Assembly: GCA_947044365.1 (NCBI GenBank)
Contig: OX345652.1
Location: forward strand, 186,001-250,000
Length of the DNA stretch: 64,000 nt
Direction of reading: 5' to 3'
Source of the DNA: Petrosia ficiformis
Taxonomy: Eukaryota > Porifera > Demospongiae > Haplosclerida > Petrosiidae
Below are positions 51,404 through 62,399 of the stretch, in pieces. Position 1 is the first letter of the stretch; every line of letters begins with the position of its first letter. The notes under the pieces are model-generated. The model had not been told where the DNA came from, ran no database searches, and saw nothing but the letters and a program-made list of their open reading frames with translations. The position numbers and the translations under genes were made by a program.

Positions 51404-52833
51404 CTATGGAAGTGGAATTATAACTTCCACATATTTTGAAGGTATATTTCCAATTTCTCCAGTTCGTAGGTTCTCTCCCATATACCAACTAGGTCCTTCA
51501 TGTGTTAGAAGATAAAGGTCATCACCTTTCTGTATCAAGATATATGAATATCATGAGATATAGAGATATAACACACACAACATACATGTGGGGGCATGCA
51601 TATCCAGGCTCTTTGAGATGGCGGAGAAAAAGAGCCTGGATTCAACTGTTTGTGCATGTGCTAATTAGCGTGCAAAATAACACATGGTCACTAAAGAGTG
51701 TGTCAGTTTGTAGTACACAATAACACGGACAAGATCAACTCCTGGTTTGGAATGAGATCAGGACATCCAAGTACTGTACAGAAGGATCGAACCTAGCCAT
51801 ATTGATTATACTAGCTATTTCAGCTAAATGAAACGGAAAGATCATGATAGTGTCACAGTTACTCATAAATATGGGAAATTAAAAAGTTAATCAGTGCATG
51901 CACAAACAGTTGAATCCAGGCTCTTTTTCTCTGCCATCTTTAAAGGGCCTGGGTATTGGGTCCCTTTCTTTAATTATCATAATTATAATATTAACCATAA
52001 GAGCAATCTCTTCAGAACTTTTTGGTTTAAAGTCACGTGTGGCCACACCCCTTGGTAACAGATTATCATCAATTCCAGATTTTGTCTTCTGTTTTTGGTT
52101 TTCAACTGTAAAAGAAAACAGGAAATATTATATGGTGTAAATAGATCGTCTTAAACAACCTTGCTTTTTAGGAACAGGAGATGGCGCTTGCTTTGGGAGT
52201 TCATCTAGAACTTTAACAAAAGCTAGTGGAAATATCCCCTCTCTGTCTTCAATCTTTCCATTCATCCAATCTTCATTAATCCATTCTGTTGTTGTAATAA
52301 TTTCTCCACACACAAAACTCAACTCTCCGCTATTTTCAGCTTCAAATTCATATATAGCCTCACATTTACCAGTTACTATAACCTGTTGATAATCATGTAG
52401 TAATATCATCAAATTAATATTTAATAATACTATCTAGAGACTACACTCTCTCAGTTATGGCTGTGTGTATGTCGTTAATTAATAGAGTTGTATTTTTCCT
52501 GTACCATTCTCGTTTCCTTGGAGATATTAGAATGCATACATGTATATGTAGTTTGTGTATGTGTGCATCTGTGTGAATGTATTATCAAAGAGAACACACA
52601 TTTTCTGTGTTAGTATCTTCTTCCTTAGGTTTAAGTGATAAATTTTCAGGTATTCTATCGACAAAATCAATTGGAAACATTCCTTCATTAGATCCAATCA
52701 CACCATATACCCATTCATCATTAATACGATAAGTGATCTGTATCTGTTCACCAGTCTATAGGAATATACATATATACATACATACATACATACATACACA
52801 CACACACATACATACATACACACACACATACAT

Positions 52834-52864
<31 letters not shown>

Positions 52865-52893
52865 TACATATATACATACATACATACATACAT

Positions 52894-52924
<31 letters not shown>

Positions 52925-52941
52925 TACATATATACATACAT

Positions 52942-52974
<33 letters not shown>

Positions 52975-52999
52975 TACATACATACATACATACATACAT

Positions 53000-53032
<33 letters not shown>

Positions 53033-54105
53033 TACATTACATGTACCTTGAATGATAGTTCTCCCTCTTGACCATCAAATTCATATACAGCTGTTACTAA
53101 ATTATCATCAGTTGACTCGACCTCACTCTCAACTTGTATATCAATTTTAATATCAACAAAGTTTTGAGGAAACATTCCAGAATCATCATTAAGCTTTCCT
53201 CTTAACCAGTTCTCATCAATTCTTTGTATTAATTCAATCACATCTCCCTGTTCAAAAGAGAGATCGTCTGGACCATCTCCAATGAATGATTCTATTGCTA
53301 TACAGTGTGGACCACTAGGAGAAGAGAAGAGCAATCCATGTTTTCAATATAGTAATGGCTAGTATTATACTAGTATGTGACTAGTGTCTGCTCATATTCA
53401 CAATGACCTCAAAATTAGATATCTTAATATAGTAATTCAGTATTGAAGGAATGGATATACAACGAAAGAATGGCATCATGAAGAGATTAATACAAATTTG
53501 ATCTTCATTGAGTTATCATATACCTTGGCATCTCAACAGGAGAGTCTGGTGTAGTACTCTCAACTGCATCAGGAGGAAGGTCTTCCTATACCATGAAGAA
53601 ATTCATTTGATTGTATAAATTATTAATTTTTAAACATTATAATTATACTTACAACTATCTCCACGTATTTACTGGGGAAAATCCCTTCCGTTCCTTTCAA
53701 TAACCTTCCTCTTAACCAGTCAGTATCACCTATCCGTGAAATCAACATTATCAGATCTCCTTCCTTGAAACTAAGTTCATCATAATCCCCTTGAGAAGTT
53801 AAATAGATAGATAGATGGAATATTAATTAATTCATAGTTTTTCTTACTTGCTTCAAAGGTTTTCATAGCAACAGCACAAGGACCATCCTCAAACCCAGCC
53901 TGTCAAAGAACCAGAGTGTGAACTTGTTATAATTATATACATCACCCTTTCTACTTACCACTTTGTCTTCACCAGGGAGCCTTTTAATGATCTTCATGTC
54001 ATTAACAAGAATTAATCCCTCTTGATTATCATTATCAACATTACGAGCTAAATACCAATAATCATCAATATTCTCGATTAGTTCAATGACATCACCTTCC
54101 TGTTG

Positions 54106-54139
<34 letters not shown>

Positions 54140-57100
54140 TAAACAGACAGACAGATAGATAGACAGACAAATAGGCTGTCAAGAGCAGACTCAGAATGTT
54201 TCAGGGCTCACCTCGTATGATAATTCATCTTCTTCTTCAGTTTCTTTGTTAGTATTGGCAATACCATGGGGCTCAGCACACTATGAGAGTATGATTATAC
54301 ATGTGGTCACACTTAATGTACATGTAAAATTAGTACTTTACTTACCACATATTTATATAGAGGGTGTCCTGGACCTGGTCGTGATGGAAGGGAAGGTGGT
54401 GGGTCATCCTTTACAATAAATAATAAATTAATTATTATTTATATTTTAGTAATACACTTACTGTTGGCATTCCAGATCTCTTTGTACGTACTGGATCAGT
54501 TTTATGAGGTGCTAGTCTATGATAGAGATATGACATAATTATTCTCTAAAGTCTTTCTACATACCTTGGTGGACCTGGTTTAGGAGGGCCTGGTTTTGGA
54601 GGTCTGTTTGGGGGTCCAGGTCTTTGTGGAGCAGGTTTTGGAGGGCCTGGTTTAAGAGGTGGTGTGGGGTTCTTTGAAGGAGCTTTGCTAGGTTTGGATG
54701 GTGGATTCGAGGGACGAACTGGAGGACTGCTCTTGTGTGAAACAGGTGTGATATTTTTTTTCACAGGAGGTGGTGTACTTTGAGAAGATGTAGAGTCTTT
54801 TTCAGTTTTTTCTTGAAGAGTTGGTGATTTATTTGGCGGTTGTGGAACTTGTGTTTGTGGAGGAGGTGGGCGTGGTCTTCCTGACATGCTTCCTGATCTT
54901 TGAGATGAAAGTTGTGGTGATTTATTGATAGGCTGAGACTTTTGAACACTAGGAGGAGTGGTCTTTGTTTTAATTATATTATTTTCTTCCTCTTCCTTAC
55001 CTAACACAGGAGATACAGATTGAGGAACAGGAGGCTTTGGTCTAGAACCGACTGATCCACGAGGTGGTGGTGGCTTTGGACGATCATAAATAACAGGTTG
55101 TAACTGTTCCTGTGTTTTACTTTCACTCTTCTGTTTAACTTCATCTTTAGATAGCGATATCTCTGTTGGTTGTTGTGGAACTTGTGTTTGTGGAGGAGGT
55201 GGGCGTGGTCTTCCTGACATGCTCCCTGATCTTTGAGATGAAAGTTGTGGTGATTTATTGATAGGCTGAGACGTTTGAACACTAGGTGGAGTGGTCTTTG
55301 TTTTATTTTCTTCCTCTTCCTTACCTAACGCAGGAGATACAGATTGAGGAACAGGAGGCTTGGGTCTAGATCTGACTGACCCACGAGGTGGTGGTGGTTT
55401 GGGACGATCATAAATAACAGGTTGTAACTGTTCCTGTGTTTTACTTTCGCTCTTCTGTTTAACTTCATCTTTAGATAGCGATATCTCTGTTGAGTCCTTT
55501 TTATCTATTGGTGGGGAGTTTGTTGAAGGTGGAGGTTTAGATACTGTGGGAACAGGAGGTTTAGGTCTTGAGCCGATAGAACCACGAGGAGGTGGTGGTT
55601 TAGGTCGGTCTAATTTTTTTTGATTGTTTTCAATGTTCGTCTTAATTTGTTTCTCTTCATTTTCAATTTTCGTCTGTTCAATTTTCGACAATGAATTATC
55701 AGATTCTTTACTCGTGGGTGGAAGTTTGGGTCGACTAGAAGGAGGTGGAGGAGCTTTACGGACACTTCCTTCTATAAATTAATAATATAATTAATAATAT
55801 ACTAAGACATGATTATTAAAAATAGCTAACCTCTTCTTGTTGGTATTGGTGATTCCTGTTTAGTTTCACTTGTTTTCTTCTCATCATTTTTTACTTGACT
55901 AGTATCTTTATCCAATTCTTCAGAGTGTTTTGTAGAAGATGTTCTAACTGGTTTAGAAGGTGCTGGACCTCTTCTAGAAGGTTTGTGTTCTGGACCCTGT
56001 GTGTTATTCCTTCTCTCTTTTGGTAAGGGAGGTGCTGGAGATGTAGGCTTTGGAGGAAATGTGTCTGTCTCCTCTTTTGGAACAGGTGGAGGTGGATATG
56101 AAGGTGGGGGAAAATCGCATGTAGTTTTAACTTTATCCTTATTATGATGTTGGGATGGAACTCTGGGTTTCTGTTTTGAAGGGCCGGATTTAGTTTCAGT
56201 TTTTTCCTCGTCTTTTTGTTGAGACAGAATTGGCGGAGCTGGGAATTTTGGTTTAGGAGGACTGGATTTAGATTCCTCATCTTTTTGCTGAGACAGAATT
56301 GGCGGAACTGGGGATTTTGGTTTTGGAGGGCCAGATTTAGATTCCTCATCTTTTTGTTGAGACAGAATTGGTGGAGCTGGGGATTTTGGTTTTGGAGGGC
56401 CAGATTTAGATTCCTCATCTTTTTGTTGAGACAGAATTGGTGGAGCTGGGGATTTTGGTTTTGGAGGGCCAGATTTAGATTCCTCATCTTTTTGTTGAGA
56501 CAGAATTGGTGGAGCTGGGGATTTTAGTTTTGGAGGACCAGATTCAGTTATATCCTCTTTGACATTATTTTTCACAATTGGTGGAGCTGGAGACTTAGGC
56601 TTTGGAGGGGGTGGTCCACGTTTTTGAACTGATGGTTTTCTAGGCATTGGTGGAGATGGTTTAATTGGAGGTTCTGTGGACTAATAAAGTGTTTTAATAA
56701 CGAGAATTTCCCAAAGAGTTAGTCAAAATAACATTGGAATAGTGAAATGTAATCTATATAATCATACGCGTATATATATATATAATTTATATATATATAT
56801 ATAGATGTTTGTGTACATATGCCAGTGTCTGTGTACAAGTATTAATATAGTATATATAGTACTTACAGATAATTCTGATGTTATTGGTTTAGCTGATGTC
56901 ACAATATCTCTAGAAATTGAGAAATAACACAAGTTGTAAAATGTAACATACCATCTATCTGATCTATGCATCTATTCATCTATGTGCCTCTGTATCTTTG
57001 TTCATTCATTCATCCATCCATCCATCAAATCATCCATCCATCTATCCATCCATTCATCCATCCATCCATCCATCCATCCATCTGTCCGTCTATCCATCCA

Positions 57101-57456
57101 TCCATTCATCCATCCATCCATCCATCCATCCATCTGTCCGTCTATCCATCCATCCATCCATCCATCCATCCATCCATCCATCCATCCATCCATCTGTTTG
57201 TCCATCTATTTATTTATCTAGCTATCTGTCTATCAACTAATGCATGACTCAATATAGAGTATAACAATTATCAGTTAACGCATCTGTTGTATCATCTGTA
57301 TGTATGTGTGTGTGTGTCCATTTCAACAGATAAATTAACTGACATGTTTGAAGAGGAATATGGTTGAGGTTTAGGAGGGACAGAGGAAGTGGTTGAGGAT
57401 GGAGGAACAGGTGGTGGGTGACCATCTAAAAGTAGAATATACACAACTCTTGATAA

Positions 57457-57494
<38 letters not shown>

Positions 57495-57989
57495 GTATAT
57501 AATGTACTTACTGGATGGTCTTAGAGGAGGATTGGGTTTTGAAGAGGGGTGTAAACCGTTCGTAAAATCTATAAGATCATCTGATACAGTATTAGATTCA
57601 GTTGGAGACTAAAAAGTTGTTTAGATATAGTAACATTCCTTTGATATCATGAATAATATACCTTTGATGATGATAGACTGTTAGTACTAGCGTATGGAGG
57701 AGGAGGATGAGGGGCACTACCTCTCTTTTTAGTACGTTGAGGTTTAACAGGAATTGGAGAATTACTATCAATCATTGATCCTGCCTCAGGAGGGATAGAC
57801 TCCGGAGGAGGTCGAGGAGGAATTGGAGGATCTTAAAGAAAGTAAAATTAAAGGAATCTATAACTATTCAGAATTATGTATGTACATACCATCTCCTTCT
57901 CCTGGTTTTGTTTGATGCTTTGGAGCTCCTTGGGGGAGCTTTGTGGGGACATATGCCTTAGGTAGAGGCGGCCTGTTAGGTTCATCCAT
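51404..57989 (-). CDS. SH3D19-like multi-SH3 adaptor
   Basis: Scaffold with a long proline-rich N-terminal half and six SH3 domains, the layout of SH3D19/Eve-1 (five SH3 in vertebrates), which links membrane trafficking, ADAM proteases and actin. It starts [20 protein letters not shown] at 57989. Exons at 57830-57660, 57610-57515, 56647-55830 and 55770-54546 encode PxxP-rich sequence. This includes four to five copies of a 23-residue unit ([20 protein letters not shown]) and a duplicated block with [11 protein letters not shown] and [10 protein letters not shown]3 regions follow: [93 protein letters not shown]; and [21 protein letters not shown]. The end is [10 protein letters not shown]. The reading frame upstream of 57989 stays open (GCDFCKNPN), and a Cys-rich segment lies near 58080-58150, so a further 5' coding exon is possible. 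Gene identity is good; the exact orthologue is less sure. Confidence 0.85.
51604..51952. mobile_element. MITE-like element with 55-bp inverted ends (right copy)
   Basis: Same element as at 46179-46527, carried along by the tandem duplication, at the same position in the intact SH3D19-like gene. The two copies appear identical, so insertion preceded the duplication. Confidence 0.85.
52765..53035. repeat. CATA/CACA microsatellite, right copy
   Basis: Right-copy partner of 47340-47610, lying in the intron between the exon encoding [18 protein letters not shown] and the exon encoding the rest of that SH3 domain. Confidence 0.95.
56215..56580 (-). repeat. 69-bp coding repeats in proline-rich exon
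   Basis: Units of 69 bp encode [20 protein letters not shown] plus ESK. Four are near-perfect and the flanking ones diverged ([22 protein letters not shown]). Each unit offers a PKPKSPAPP ligand suited to SH3 binding, so the repeat multiplies docking sites. Confidence 0.9.
56985..57195. repeat. CATC microsatellite in SH3D19-like intron
   Basis: About 210 bp of ATCC repeats with CTGTCCGTCT interruptions at two places about 80 bp apart, suggesting a block duplication inside the tract. Confidence 0.95.
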
Positions 57990-59034
57990 ATTCGGATTCT
58001 TGCAAAAATCACACCCCTTTATAATTTAAAAATTATTTTGAATTTGTTAAATATACAATCAATTAAACCATTTACGGTATATGCAACAGACAGCACATTC
58101 TGGTGTATACACTTTGCAAGTTTGCAGTTTACAATGCTGATCAATGCTTATTCTTCTGAAATTATACATGTGTATAAAGAAATGCAGTACAAATAAATAT
58201 TGCGCAATAATTATAATAATAACATTATGTACATAATTGATAGCAATTCTCCGACTCCTGTGTGCATGAATATTTTGTATGTATGAATTTTGGCAATAAG
58301 CCCTAGTGACTTTACTGACTTAGAGGTCTGAGTAGCTTCCTATATCACTGCATTTATACAGAATCAAAATTACATATGGCATGCAGTGGATTTCTCCAGA
58401 AGGGCATCGCTAACCATCATTGCTGATTAAAGCTTTCAAACAGGACTGTGCTGACAAAGACTACATGACAGTAGTCGAAAACTCAAAATGGTTTGGAGGA
58501 CGACTGAAAAACTCATTTGCAAGGAATTTTATTTTCATAGTTTAAAGTTAAAACATGACATTATTGGTAGAGAATAATTACATTACTAGAGCTATAAATC
58601 TAGCTGGAAAAAAATAACCATTTGTTTTCAACTTTTCATAAAGATCAAGTCCATAAAGAGTTAAAAAATACCTAAATAGTCATGTTTGAGCAGCCATGCG
58701 CATGCGCATTGAGCTAGCTGCACACGGTACCGCTGCGCGTGCGGTACTGAAATACGAATAAAAGGATATACGGAGTGCTGAGTTGTATACATTTAGTATT
58801 ACATAATCTGCTTGTTACTAAACTTAGTAACATACAATCGGTTGTTCCTACAAGCTGACGTGTATACACATTTACAATATTGTATGTATAAATGACGGCG
58901 TAGAGTGCTACGACAACGTAGTGAACGTACTGCGGGTGTAATAACTGAAGCAAAAAGAACTACCAAATTATTCTAGGAACTTATCAACTTCATCGTTTGG
59001 AGATAACCGTAATAATTTATTTCCTGACATCACT
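57990..59034. promoter_or_regulatory. Divergent SH3D19-like / p62 promoter region
   Basis: Just over 1 kb between opposing genes. TGCGCATGCGCA at 58697-58708 is the same 12-bp NRF1-type palindrome as in the RPL4/COMMD6 promoter, within a GC-rich pocket that also has GCTGCGCGTGCGG (58732-58744). A possible Cys-rich exon of the minus-strand gene lies at about 58080-58155 (HCKLQTCKVYTPECAVCC). The rest shows no coding signal. Confidence 0.6.
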
Positions 59035-60434
59035 ATGTCATTGACTGTTAAAGCCTCTCTGTATCATAATTGGTCTAGTGATCCTGTTGAGACCCGACGT
59101 TTCTCCATCGACCAAGATGTTGTAACTAATTACACATATCTGATACAAAAATTGGCTCAAATATTTCCTGATGTATCAGCTGATAATATAATCGTGACAT
59201 ATCGAGGTATTTGTACATTAGTCACCTATATTTAATTAATAATATTCTCGTACAGATTCTGATGGTGATCGTATTGTCATCAGCTCAGATGACGAATTGA
59301 CTGATGCTCTTGATCAGTTTGATGGGACAATATTTCGTCTATTCATTAAAAGTAATAAGTTTTACAACCTATCATGAGTTTAATTATTTTATATTGTGCA
59401 CTTCATTGCTTTATAGAGAGAAGTGATGGAGATGAAGACACTACCAACTACCCATTCCATCCTCCATTCTTCCATCATTCCCCATTTTGGCATCACGGTC
59501 GTGGAGGTCATGGAGGTCACGGAGGTCATGGACGTCATCAATTCTTTAACCATGGTCCCTTTCATGGACATGGATATGGACATGGAGGACATTGGCCTCC
59601 ACATCATGCACACGGAGGACATCCTCCAGTCGACCCTCATCATGCACATGGAGGACATCCTCCAGTTGACCCTCATCATAGCCAGGGAGAGCAACCTCCT
59701 GTCGATCCCGATCAAGGAGAGAAACCTCCAGTTGATCCACATGCAAAAACTGATGGAAAAGGAGGTGAAGATGCCACAAAGAAGGGTCCATATCATCCTG
59801 GAGTAGTTTGCGATGGCTGCAATGGGTCAATATATGGACGTCGTTATAAATGCACAACCTGTCCTGATTATGATCTATGTGGAGAGTGTGAGGGGAAAGG
59901 GCTTCATCCTGATCATAATATGTATTCATTTGATGAACCTCGTACACGGTGTGACCAGGGTTATTATGGAGGATTTTTACCTGGTTTTCTGTCTAGTCTA
60001 TTTGGGTCCATTCCGGGGGTTGGAGGACATTTTGGAATTTGGAGCAATCCAGGACAAGGAGGATGTCCAAGACAGTATTGTGGATCTCAACCGCATTGTT
60101 CAGGTGGATATACTTGTGGTCCAAATAGCTCTGACAAAACAGTAAGAATATATGTTTGTAATTGTCTTATATACATGTATTGTTTATAATAATATTATTA
60201 TAAAGAAAAATAACGATTTCATATTTATCTCTCCAGAATACTGATGACTCCATGGAAACAGAGCAGCAACCCAAGGAAGCTGGCAATTTTTTTAATGCTG
60301 TTCTTGAGCAGCTAAAGGGAATGGGTTTTGAGGATGAAGGAGGATGGTTGACCGAACTGATTCGAGCTAAGGAAGGAGATTTGCAAAAGATTCTTGATGC
60401 TCTACATCATAGCCAAACAGACAAACAAGAATGA
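59035..60434 (+). CDS. SQSTM1: p62/sequestosome-1 (PB1-ZZ-UBA)
   Basis: Selective autophagy and signalling adaptor. Four exons: 59035-59206, 59256-59351, 59417-60141 and 60237-60434, with consistent phases. The PB1 domain starts MSLTVKASLYHNW with the basic cluster ETRRFSID and the acidic OPCA motif DSDGDRIVISSDDELTDAL, so both polymer interfaces are present. The ZZ finger VCDGCNGSIYGRRYKCTTCP...DYDLCGECEGKGLHPDHNMYSF keeps its Cys/His ligands. The UBA (LKGMGFEDEGGWLTELIRAK) contains the MGF loop and matches animal p62 closely. Between PB1 and ZZ is a roughly 110-residue His/Gly/Pro-rich linker with HAHGGHPPVDPH repeats. The region between ZZ and UBA is only about 100 residues, and I see no acidic W-x-x-L LIR or Keap1 site. 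It shares a promoter region with the SH3D19-like gene. Confidence 0.95.
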
Positions 60435-60569
60435 TAAAAATTTAGTTTACTGAACAAATTCACTTTGCATGTATAATTTGTGTCTTTAATAACTATGTCT
60501 TGATTGTTATTTTTTGTGAAAAAAAAATTAATTAAAAAGTTGTGGGTGACTGGGTGTACTTCCAGCAAA

Positions 60570-62227
60570 ATGGCTGACAGCAGGCCCATGTCAGATCAAG
60601 AATCACCCAAACACCCTCGATATCATCACCATCATCATGAACACGAAAGAGTGAAACATCGTGTGCAGGTAATATGGCTTTCAGTTTTTGTGACTAAAAA
60701 TAGGTTAGAGATCAATCATAATTCAGTATAGAAGCCATTGGTGACAGTTTTACCAAACTGCTATATATATATATTCAGTTTCATGTATGTGTATATTATT
60801 AAGCTGTTAAAAATATATTATTAATGTAGTTAACAGAAGAGGAGAAAGCAGTTTTAATACAATGTAGAAGAGGCTCAATTGCAAGAGGTACTCATTGCTG
60901 GTGACATTTAGTTGTGAGCTGGTGTCACAGGGCAGAGTCTCCTGTAGTGCAGAAAATCTCCCTAGATATAATGCTAGGGACTGGATACCAAATAGCTAAT
61001 CAAGAACTTTTGTTCTGGTTACGTGAGCCCCTCCTACAAAATCCTATGTGATTAGGACATTATATATTGGGAGGAGATTCTGCACTAGGGGAGACGCTGC
61101 ACTGGGACACCAGCTTTGAAGTAGTGCACTGTGCACATGACTTAATCAGTAACTCTGCTTTTTAATCTGTCCTAATGGTTAATCTGTATAACCACTGTTT
61201 CCATAGGTCTTCCATTAGGTGTGTTGAGTGTTTTAGGATTACGATACTTTGTTCAGCAAGGTAAAGTTATATTTAAAAATCCTCAGACCTCTACAGTACA
61301 TCTACTGAATGGTGGCTAACATCTGGCAGTCACTACTATATAATATGTAACTTCTATAGGTCGTGTTCCAGCTAGTGTACAGCGATGGTCATTTATATAC
61401 TATGTTGGTGTTTTTGGTATCACTTTCACGATGGGTGTTTCTTCATATCGACAAACATGCTTTCAAAAAATAATGAATCTTGAAAACTCACACTTGGCTG
61501 ATCAAGTACTTGCACATATGAAAAAGTTAGTGTTATTGTAATTATGTTGTAAAGATGATTAATTTTTCTATAGAGAGAAGATTCCAATACCCGAGGAATG
61601 GAAGCGCAAGGGTGTGTAATAGTGTGTTACATAATTATATTTATCATTCCTTTTTTTTAAGGATCCAAGTATCCCGATACTATCTTAGACGAGAAACAGT
61701 TCAACATTGACTCATCAATTCCTAGGGAGGGTCAATCAACCAGCAAGCTAGGTAGATACATTTATAAAACAACATAGCAAAACCAGACTGTATTATTTGG
61801 TATTTTGATAGTTGAGACTAGTGAAGTTCAACCTGACGCCTTTAGTGGTTCTGTTACTCCATCATTTTCTAGCAGGTGTGTGAACTAACTATTTTATGCA
61901 ACTACATAAGCTATTTATCTTTTATTTCCAGTTCTGTTGATCAATCTCCTGACTCAAGAAAAGGTCAGACATTTGATGAGATTAGAGAAAGGAATCGTCG
62001 GCAACAAATGAAACAGAATTTTCCTCGAGAATTGGACAGAGACGATAGAACCAGTAATGATGAAAGACATTGGAGGGAATCAGGTAAACAGCAATCTCAG
62101 AATATAAATGGTGAGAATGTTTATTTCATTTATAATCTCTCTATAATTATTATTCTTATACTTAGTGCCAGAGAAACCAAAGTCTGTACGTCGCAATAAA
62201 TATGGTGACATCATATATGAAGACTAG
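60570..62227 (+). CDS. OCIAD1: OCIA domain-containing protein 1
   Basis: Inner-membrane mitochondrial/endosomal protein; OCIAD1 influences respiratory complex assembly. It begins MADSRPMSDQESPKHPRY with a His-rich stretch. Exon 1 is 60570-60668 and exon 2 60830-60887 (LTEEEKAVLIQCRRGSIARG); exon 3 (from about 61207) and exon 4 form the OCIA domain with two hydrophobic segments (LPLGVLSVLGLRYFVQQG; WSFIYYVGVFGITFTMGVSS) and YRQTCFQKIMNLENSHLADQ. A charged tail with FDEIRERNRRQQ ends in RRNKYGDIIYED, the family's KYGD C-terminal signature. The intron between exons 2 and 3 holds a MITE-like element. It converges on the L-domain/EGF gene, 172 bp away. Confidence 0.92.
60918..61116. mobile_element. 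MITE-like element in OCIAD1 intron
   Basis: AGCTGGTGTCACAGGGCAGA at 60918 and the complement of the segment ending 61116 (AGCTGGTGTCCCAGTGCAGC) align over about 45 bp at roughly 85% identity, including AGTGCAGAA and TCTCC. The interior is about 110 bp, non-coding. It is a typical non-autonomous inverted-repeat element; the flanking duplication is not evident. Confidence 0.78.
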
Positions 62228-62399
62228 CTCACTTAAAAATACAATAGAAATTAATCATTTACATTATTAAAAAAAATATCTGTTCATTAGTAAAAAATAG
62301 AAGTACTACAAATTAATAAAGACTTGTATTAAGTGACTAAAAAAGGGGCAAATCCTACTGTATATAAAAACTAATCTATCGTTACATTATCATATAAGT

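Larger units (their letters stand above)
49212..54640. repeat. Right copy of 5.4-kb tandem duplication
   Basis: Head-to-tail copy of 43820-49211. At the right end the homology runs seamlessly into the intact proline-rich exon of the SH3D19-like gene (GCAGGTTTTG at 54631 matching 49202). At the left end it opens with the truncated exon 2 of the sugar transferase. The novel junction is therefore only at 49211/49212. Confidence 0.95.
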
